Assembly: GCF_014839835.1 (NCBI RefSeq)
Contig: NC_071646.1
Coordinates: 4,898,001 to 4,962,000, forward strand
DNA length: 64,000 bases
Source of the DNA: Dryobates pubescens
Lineage: Eukaryota > Chordata > Aves > Piciformes > Picidae
Direction of reading: 5' to 3'
The notes beneath the pieces were generated by a model. That model saw only the letters and a list, made by a program, of their open reading frames with translations. It ran no database searches and was not told the origin of the DNA. Of the stretch, positions 57,411 to 64,000 are shown one piece after another. Made by a program: the position numbers and the translations under genes. Position 1 is the stretch's first letter, and the number at the start of each line of letters is the position of its first letter.

Positions 57411-59590
57411 CCCATAAAATCCCTCTCAGCTTTCTCAGCGTGGCATGTGTCTCATGTTTATCTGCAAATAGTGGGGTGTGTGCCCACAAAATTCTAAGGA
57501 AGTTCGGGGACTTGATGTGTGAAGTCCGAGGACAGCAGGAAAAGGGCCACTCCCCTTAACACTGCTTTTGCTCCCTTTCATAAACTAAGGGCCCATAATG
57601 CACGTTATCCAGTCACTAATACTTCCAGTTTTGTTCTCAAAAAATGCTGACTTTGTTGTCAAAATCTTAGATCTTTCTCCTCTCACAGCTGCTGTTTTCT
57701 TTCACAGTCTTCAGAAAGTCTTTCTGAAGCTGCCTGTGGGGGCTTCACCAGGGGAGCACAAGGTAAGGCAGAGTCTCCTGAGAGGAGGATTTTCTATGTT
57801 AAATATTTCCATTCAATGTTTAATGAATAAAGCTGCTATTTCCTGGTTTGTGGTGTATTAAAGTAGTGTTCAGTTTTGCCTATCCACATTGTTTTCATTT
57901 TTGTGAATATTTTTTTTTCCCCAGGTGTGTGCAAAAAGGCAAAGATCCCTATGTCTGGTTATTTCAAATGCAGCTACACTCATCTAATCAGGAAGGTTTT
58001 GCTCTTTCCAGCTAGCACTTTCAACTGGTGGTGTGAATCGTGACATCAGTTTGATATCCTCTCTCTGGCTGGGCTTTTCTGGTCATTTGTTGCAGATACA
58101 TTTATGTTGGTATTCCATTGCATCCAAGACATTCATGGTGACAAGAGTTGTTGTCTGTCTCTTTTGACTGTATTCAGGAAGTGTGATCAAGACTTGATTT
58201 AATCTGTTTGTGATTATTTTGTCTCAAAACCATTTCACAAGTGGTCTTTTAGCTTTTTGGTCTCTTAAGCCCAAGTTCTTGTAGCGGTTCTGTAGCACAA
58301 AATGTCTCTTCTCAAAGCAGATCAAAAGATCATCTTTTGAAACCTGCCCTTTAGACCTCCACAATTTCTCAGAGAGCTCCGGGCAGGATTTTTAGACTCC
58401 TCAATATCTGGATCTGGCAAAGTCCATTCCTAGGAGTTAAAGGCAGTTGTCAATAACAGGGAGCCACGAAGAATTTATTATTTCTTTCTCTTTTATATTT
58501 CAATTTGAACCCAAACCCCTGGATTTGAGTAAATACTATTTGCAGTTTTCTATCATTACAAATTGTAGTCCAGGTTCCAAGAGAAACAAATGAAATTTAC
58601 ATTTGGGTTTTAATTTAGCTGTTGATAAAACCTTTTAATCTATCAGACAGATGAGTAAGCAACAGCGGAAGGCTGAAGGCATCTCTGACTAAATTAGTAT
58701 CCACAGCTTTACTGGGTGGACAATGAACTGGGTCATGGCAGGGTCACATCAGCTATCCTGAGCTCTGGCATGATCCAGGACAGCTGACTTAACCTGTGAG
58801 CCCTGGTTTGTCACATCTACCTAGTGTACATGCTCTTCATGGCAGAGACAGTTACTGCATGTGCGTTCAGACAAGAGGAGGAAGATCTTGCTTCTTAGTG
58901 CCTTTATTTTGGGTAGAGCTATCCAGGATTAAAATGAAATACCGTCTTTCAGAGAAGTCCTTTTGTTTGTTTGTTGGCTTGGTTTGAACAGTTTCTATGA
59001 GCTGATCATAGTAAAACAGATTCAAGGAGAGGCAAGGGAGGAGGTGCAGAGACAGGACCACTTTACTTTGAAAGGGAGAGCTGTCTCCTGGCAGATGAGC
59101 ATATTTAATCAAGTGATTGCACAGTCACTTTACAAGAGATACAAATTACGATGAGCCAATTATTCAGAGAGTTAGTGGCAGGAAGTCTGTGGGGTCTCTA
59201 TCTTTCCTTTTCTCCCAGCCTTCCACGCTGACCCACCTGAATTCAAACATTCACCACACAGTCCTTAGCTTCCACACTTGACAATTTCAGCTTCCTTTCT
59301 GCAGCACCCCTGTGAACAGTCATGCACGGTGGGGTCAAATAACTGAGCTGAGCTGACAGCCAGCGATGTTATAGGACCTCAAAAGGTCTCTGAAAGAACC
59401 ATGAAAGTCCAGCTTACAAGACGAGACTGCTGCTCTCTTGCTGCCAGTGCACCGACCCTGCAGTCCTTCCAGGATCTGAGACCCGAGTGTCGCACAGCGG
59501 ATGGGCCCCCAGTCACCGGACGGCCAGGACAAAATACAGGACAGAAACCAAAGTCTCTCTGCAGTGTTCTGTGCGGAACCGATGACAACA
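57411..59590. other. TSPAN2 upstream intergenic DNA
   Basis: No exon or repeat family recognised. A perfect 10 bp inverted repeat with a single central base lies at 57709-57729. Confidence 0.4.
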
Positions 59591-59712
59591 AAGCAGAATC
59601 ACTGGGGCTCCGGCAGGGCTCCGGCTCTCCTCAGCCCTCCTCTGCCCGCGACCACGGCGGGTTCCGGAGGGGGTTAGCGCCGTAGCAGAGGGAAACCGGA
59701 GATGGTGGGGGT

Positions 59713-59815
59713 GCCTGGAGCTGGGAGGGACCTGGAGCGGGGAGGTCCGGAGCTGGGCGGGGGCCCGGAGCTGGGGAGAGCCGGAGCAGGGGCAGCGCGG
59801 AGCTGGAGGGACCCC
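59713..59815 (+). repeat. Degenerate GGAGCTGGG minisatellite
   Basis: The motif GGAGCTGGG or a close variant recurs about six times with spacing of 15-20 bases, as in 'ggtccggagctgggcggggg'. Confidence 0.75.
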
Positions 59816-59848
59816 AGCATTCCGCCCAGCTCCGCATTCCGCGTGCGA

Positions 59849-59867
59849 CAGCGCCCTCTGCTGGCCG
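59849..59867 (-). promoter_or_regulatory. CTCF binding motif, - orientation
   Basis: On the - strand CGGCCAGCAGAGGGCGCTG matches the CTCF core CCASYAGRKGGCRSY at every position. The site lies at the edge of the GC-rich island about 2.9 kb upstream of the TSPAN2 start codon. Confidence 0.7.
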
Positions 59868-60159
59868 CTGTGTCACGGGGCGGCGGCGTCTGGAGGAGGA
59901 GGCTTGGCCTGGCCTCTCCAGACACTTGAGGTCCCAGGGCTGAGTGTTGATACTGCAACAAGGGCGGCTGCCACCAGACAAGCAGATTTCTACCTCAAAT
60001 GCAATGTAGATGAAACAAGGATATGGGTACATGTAACAGATCTCTAACCTGGAAATGTCTTTGTAGTTAGATTTACAGTGATGCAGATCCCGAGGCAAAG
60101 AGCATTCAGTTTTGGTCATTTTCTCACTCCATAGCATGCTGAGAAACCTTTGAAAGAAA

Positions 60160-60200
60160 TGTTATCACAGTATCACTAAGGTTGGAAGAGACCTCCTGAC
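60160..60200 (-). mobile_element. CR1 LINE 3' tip
   Basis: 'atcacagtatcactaaggtt' and 'ggaagagacctcctgac' correspond to the last 40 or so bases of CR1. Too short to assign a subtype. Confidence 0.6.
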
Positions 60201-60649
60201 TGTAGCCCTAGATATTTAGATACTGCCAAACACATGGTCTTGCTTGTAATGACAGATGGATATGAAGCTATCCTTGCTTGAGCAAGTGCTGTTTAATTTC
60301 AATTACCAGAAGTATGCCTGAGTTTTTAATCCCATAAAGATCATCTCTAAACTTCAGAATGAAAACATTTAAAAATGTATCCCAACAGGCCTGAAGTTTA
60401 CTTTCCTTCCAGGTCTGACCTACTTTTCCTCTGTTTTTCATTGTCTTCCAAATTGTTCTCTGCTTAACCATTGACCTTTGAGAGATGAGGAGGGCAAAAT
60501 ACTGTTACTTCTTTCAGGTGTTCACAGTTTCCTAAGTGTTTTACAAGCATGCACCTACAATTATTCCAGTTTTATGCTTTATGAACAGCAAAGCTTTCAC
60601 ATGCATGTTTATTAGCTCTGCAGAGGACTGTTCAGATTTCACAGAACCA

Positions 60650-60985
60650 TAAAATAGAATCATGGAATGGTTTGTGTTGGAAGGTCCTTAAAGATCATTT
60701 AGTTCTGATCCCCCTGCCATGGGCAGAGACACTTTTCACTAAACCAGGTTGCTCAAATCCCCATCCAGCCTGGCCTTGAACACCTCTAGGGATGGGACAT
60801 CCCTCCACAATCTGTCTGGACAATCTGTGTCAGTGTCACACCACCCTCACAGTGAAGAATTTCTTCCCCATATCTATTGTAAATTTACCCTCTTTCAGTT
60901 TAAAGCCTTTATCCCTCTTCCTTTCAGTTTCCTCCTTCTCAGCTCTTTCTGTTAATGCTAAGATCAAATTCCTCATTCAGGGTCC
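60650..60985 (-). mobile_element. CR1 LINE 3' fragment, older copy
   Basis: ATAGAATCATGGAATGGTTTG, 'gttggaaggtccttaaagat', 'ctgatccccctgccatgggc', 'ccagcctggccttgaacacc' and 'gtgaagaatttcttccccat'. About 335 bp with many differences from consensus. Confidence 0.9.
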
Positions 60986-63900
60986 CAAATAGCCCTTCAG
61001 GGAAGCACAGGCCAGGGAATGAGAAGGAGCTCCTTTATAAAAATAAAATCTTATTTCCCAGTTTTAATGTGTGAGTTACATGGAACCACAACTGACTTCA
61101 AATTGCAAGCAAACAGCCCAGAAGCCATAATGGACTCCCATTCTGACAAGGACAATGAAACTTGCATCATACTGTTGGCATCTGTATTGCTGTTTCCATT
61201 TCCTTTGCCAGAATGCTAGGGCCTGGCAACACTGCTTCTGTCCCACAATGCAGCTCAGGAATTGCTCCCTGGTCTACAAAGGAGGTCAGAATGGACTGTG
61301 CTTCTCCAACTGCCTGAACAAATAGTCTGCTCCTCTGCTTCCTTCCCCATATTTTAATTGTTTAAAAATACATTTCACAAATAGAATTATTTATTAAATA
61401 GAAACATTCATTAAAGCATATTGCATCAGGAATTTGCACAACTGATCAGGCTGCAAAGCTCATACAAGGCTGTTGAGAACTATGGTTGGGTCCCCAAGCA
61501 CTGGCCTGGTTTTCTCCTTTTTAGGAGTGTCCAGCATTTCTGTGCTTCAAATCCTGGCTTATCTCTGAAAGCTGCTTTTCAGAAAAGCATTGCAAGTCTG
61601 TAAAATCATGGAATCCTGTAAACTACTTAATTTCTGCTGCAAGCATCATCCAGGTATTATTTCTAGCATCTCCCCTTAATGGCCAAAACAGGAATGAGAA
61701 CAGAAGAATACATTTTTACCTCGCTCTGTTCTCTTCCAGTAAGCTGCTCTTAGCCCCAGTTTGGCATTTTGAATCCCCTCTCAGTTCTCCACTGAAGAAA
61801 TGTGAGTTGTTCATCCAATTACCAGTTAAGATATTTGCAGATTCCTTCTGCTTTCTGGGTCTGACTGATTTCTCTCTACTTGGGTAGATTTCCAATTATA
61901 TGAGTTGTACACTTCCACTTTGATTCAGCTGCTCCTCTTAAGTTCCTCTGCAGATGAGTGGTCCTTAATATTATACAAATGACCACCCCAACTGTGAGTT
62001 GGGTGATCAGAGCATGTCTGCAGAAGGACTGATGATGAGGTAGTCCATGGGCTCATACAAACAGTTGCAGTGTGCACAGCCTCTTGGATGCAACCGTCCA
62101 TGCTCTGAATTAACATTGCCGCTGAATTTTCCCTAGCCAAAGGAAGAACAGAAGTGAAATTCCAAATCACAGCTGAACTATCTGCTGTCATCTTTATGTT
62201 AAAAGAATGTGCTCCCCTCCAGAAAATGGAAGGAGATAAACACACATAATGGAAGCTGGAGCTGGCTTGCATCTTTGTGAAGGGCTCCTTTCCTGCATTT
62301 TTGCCATAGCAACATGCAGCTCTCCCAGGTGGAGTGTTTCCTTGACTTGGTATGAAACAAAGCACTGCCCAGAAAGGAAGCTTTGTCCCTGGTTAATATT
62401 TCTCCTGGACAAGAAGTGACTGTTACAAAAAGCAAGTTTAGTTGTATCTGCTACCCATTAAGCAGTCACACACTTTGGGCAGTTGACATTGATAGCTCCA
62501 TGAATATGGTAAATTTTAATGAATGCCCACAAAATGTTTTCATTTGGCTTCCTTTCCCTGGAAAGATTGGAAGAGTAAGGAGATGCTTTGCTTCCCAGGA
62601 AACCTGGGCTAGAGAGTAATATCATCTGTCAAACAGTGGAAAATGCTAAGGAAAAACAAGTTATCTAAACTGTTCCTCACGGTTTAGTTAGAAGGATTTT
62701 TTCTGCTATGTGTGATGGCTAAGATCAGGTTGTGCTAATCTAGTTGGTTGGGTCAGCATGGAAAATGAAATATGGAACTAGTTCTGTGATGAGTCATAGC
62801 AGGTCCAGAACAGCTGTATGGGGATAAACTTATTTAACCCAGGCCTAAGAGTCTCTGCTGTAGATCACAGTGTGACTAACTACTGAATGGGAGTGCTTAG
62901 ACCACGACAGTGAATGGCCTTTGCCTATGGACAGTCCGATGTCACGTTCTCGAACATAAATTTCTGCCATGCTTTAAAACACACACCCCTTGTATAGCCT
63001 AAAAAAAGTATGCCACCAATCAGCAGATGTGAGATACTTTTTCTTCACATGGCCTTTCAGTTACACACTGACAGTTTCCAGGACATGTATCATGTTACAG
63101 TGCAAGCTTTATGCACAAAGTAAAAAATGTTTTGAAAAGGGCCTTTGCAGAATGAGTCTTTAATGGGCCTTGATTTCAGGAGGTGAGATGCTCTCCCTGA
63201 AGTGTGACAGATTCTGAGGCTGCCTACCTGCTCTTGTACTCCCTCTTTTGTATGTGATCCTTAGACTCCCTCTCCACGTTCTCCTTTAAAATTTACTGTG
63301 TGCTCGTTCACATCATAACTGTTTTGCAGCTGAGGCAGATTTCTTCATGATAATTATTCCATGAGAAGCCTTCTTCACCATGCTGCTTTGCACTGGAGAA
63401 TGTGCTGGTCTGCAGTAGTAGACATTTATCTTTGACCTAAAAGGAGAGGATCCCAGTGCAGGTTTGGTTTGGTTTTGTAGTGTGCTCCCTTACACACAGC
63501 ATGTTAAAATATAATTGTGCCTTAGTACTCCTTCTATCACCAATAAGAATGCCCTGTTCAAGCAGGACCCCATGCCTCCAAAATCACAGTGTGCTGCTTT
63601 TCACTTTGAAAATGCCACAAGGTAGAAACCACCAACCTTGCTGTATGCACTGCTGGAAAAGGCATAAAGCTAGATCCTCACCTGTACATCTTACTATAAC
63701 ATGAGATCTTAATACTCCAGAACTACAACATCCTAGAATGTATTCTGATGGTGGCAAAGTCAGGTAGTATTCAGGCAACACAAAGGAAGTGGCTCAAGCA
63801 TCAATCCTTAAAAATTCATTTTATTCTTCAAGTATTTTATGCTGACCACGTGAGACTATGATGTAAGTACAAACACATACTGGAGTACAGCTGGGAAGGC

Positions 63901-64000
63901 CAGCATGGGATTCAACACTGTCTTTTACAGACTCTGCAAATTCTTCTTGGACTGCATATACCAAGAAGTGGATGCATACTTACACAGGTACTTTTCTCTT
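60986..64000. other. Intergenic DNA at the right end
   Basis: AT-rich sequence with no exon, CR1 or other repeat recognised on either strand. Short open frames show no domain. Confidence 0.4.

Larger units (their letters stand above)
59600..59900. promoter_or_regulatory. GC-rich island with CTCF site upstream of TSPAN2
   Basis: A GC-rich patch of about 300 bp in otherwise AT-rich DNA. It holds a GGAGCTGGG minisatellite and a CTCF motif. No gene start is recognised on either strand. It may be an insulator or distal promoter. Confidence 0.5.

Noticed and set aside
56420-57559. 379-codon + strand open frame
   Set aside because: It is antisense to TSPAN2 exon 1 and lies in its CpG island, with Gly/Ala/Arg-rich composition and no recognisable domain.
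57709-57729. Perfect 10 bp inverted repeat with one central base
   Set aside because: Short enough to arise by chance in 64 kb and without any supporting context.

Overview
The window is nuclear DNA from a bird. The reasons are the gene order NR1H5 - SYCP1 - TSHB - TSPAN2 (the order I recall for human 1p13, where NR1H5 is a pseudogene), introns and exon phases typical of vertebrates, compact CpG-island promoters, and about 19 pieces of CR1 LINE that together cover roughly a tenth of the sequence. Several CR1 copies keep the avian 3' end with its ATTCTATG-type or AATAG-type tail. No passerine-specific feature was seen. The heavy CR1 load hints at a non-passerine such as a woodpecker relative, but that is only a guess.

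Layout. From about 1 to 6378 there are CR1 fragments and a possible untranslated first exon (about 1512-1601). From 6379 to 12041, on the + strand, lies NR1H5 (FXR-beta), nine coding exons that join in phase to 464 codons. The last two exons run into a CpG island. From 12219 to 23292, also +, lie the remains of SYCP1, the transverse filament protein of the synaptonemal complex. Its 5' and 3' ends are recognisable, but two blocks of exons are absent and several lesions interrupt the frame, so at this locus it looks like a dying or dead gene. From 23293 to 29900 there is intergenic DNA with a 1.1 kb CR1 carrying a reverse transcriptase remnant and an oppositely oriented CR1. From about 29900 to 32151 lies TSHB, the beta subunit of thyroid stimulating hormone, with a recognisable pituitary-type promoter, two coding exons and a close poly(A) signal. 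From 32430 to 33470 a CR1 abuts a CpG island with no assigned gene. From 37797 to 56911, on the - strand, lies TSPAN2, eight coding exons that join in phase to 223 codons, with a CpG-island promoter at 56530-57410. From 57416 to 64000 there is upstream intergenic DNA with a GC-rich minisatellite, a near-perfect CTCF motif and more CR1.

The genes do not form a functional unit. NR1H5 is a sterol-responsive nuclear receptor, SYCP1 a meiotic structural protein, TSHB a pituitary hormone subunit and TSPAN2 a membrane organiser of myelinating glia and other cells. The most notable observations are the broken SYCP1 at its syntenic position, the loss of the charge-clamp glutamate from the NR1H5 activation helix, a stop-free last NR1H5 intron whose length is a multiple of three, the 177 bp gap between the NR1H5 stop and the SYCP1 start with no poly(A) signal in it, a 36 bp near-perfect foldback inside TSPAN2 intron 2, and a pair of inward-facing CTCF-like motifs around the TSPAN2 promoter.
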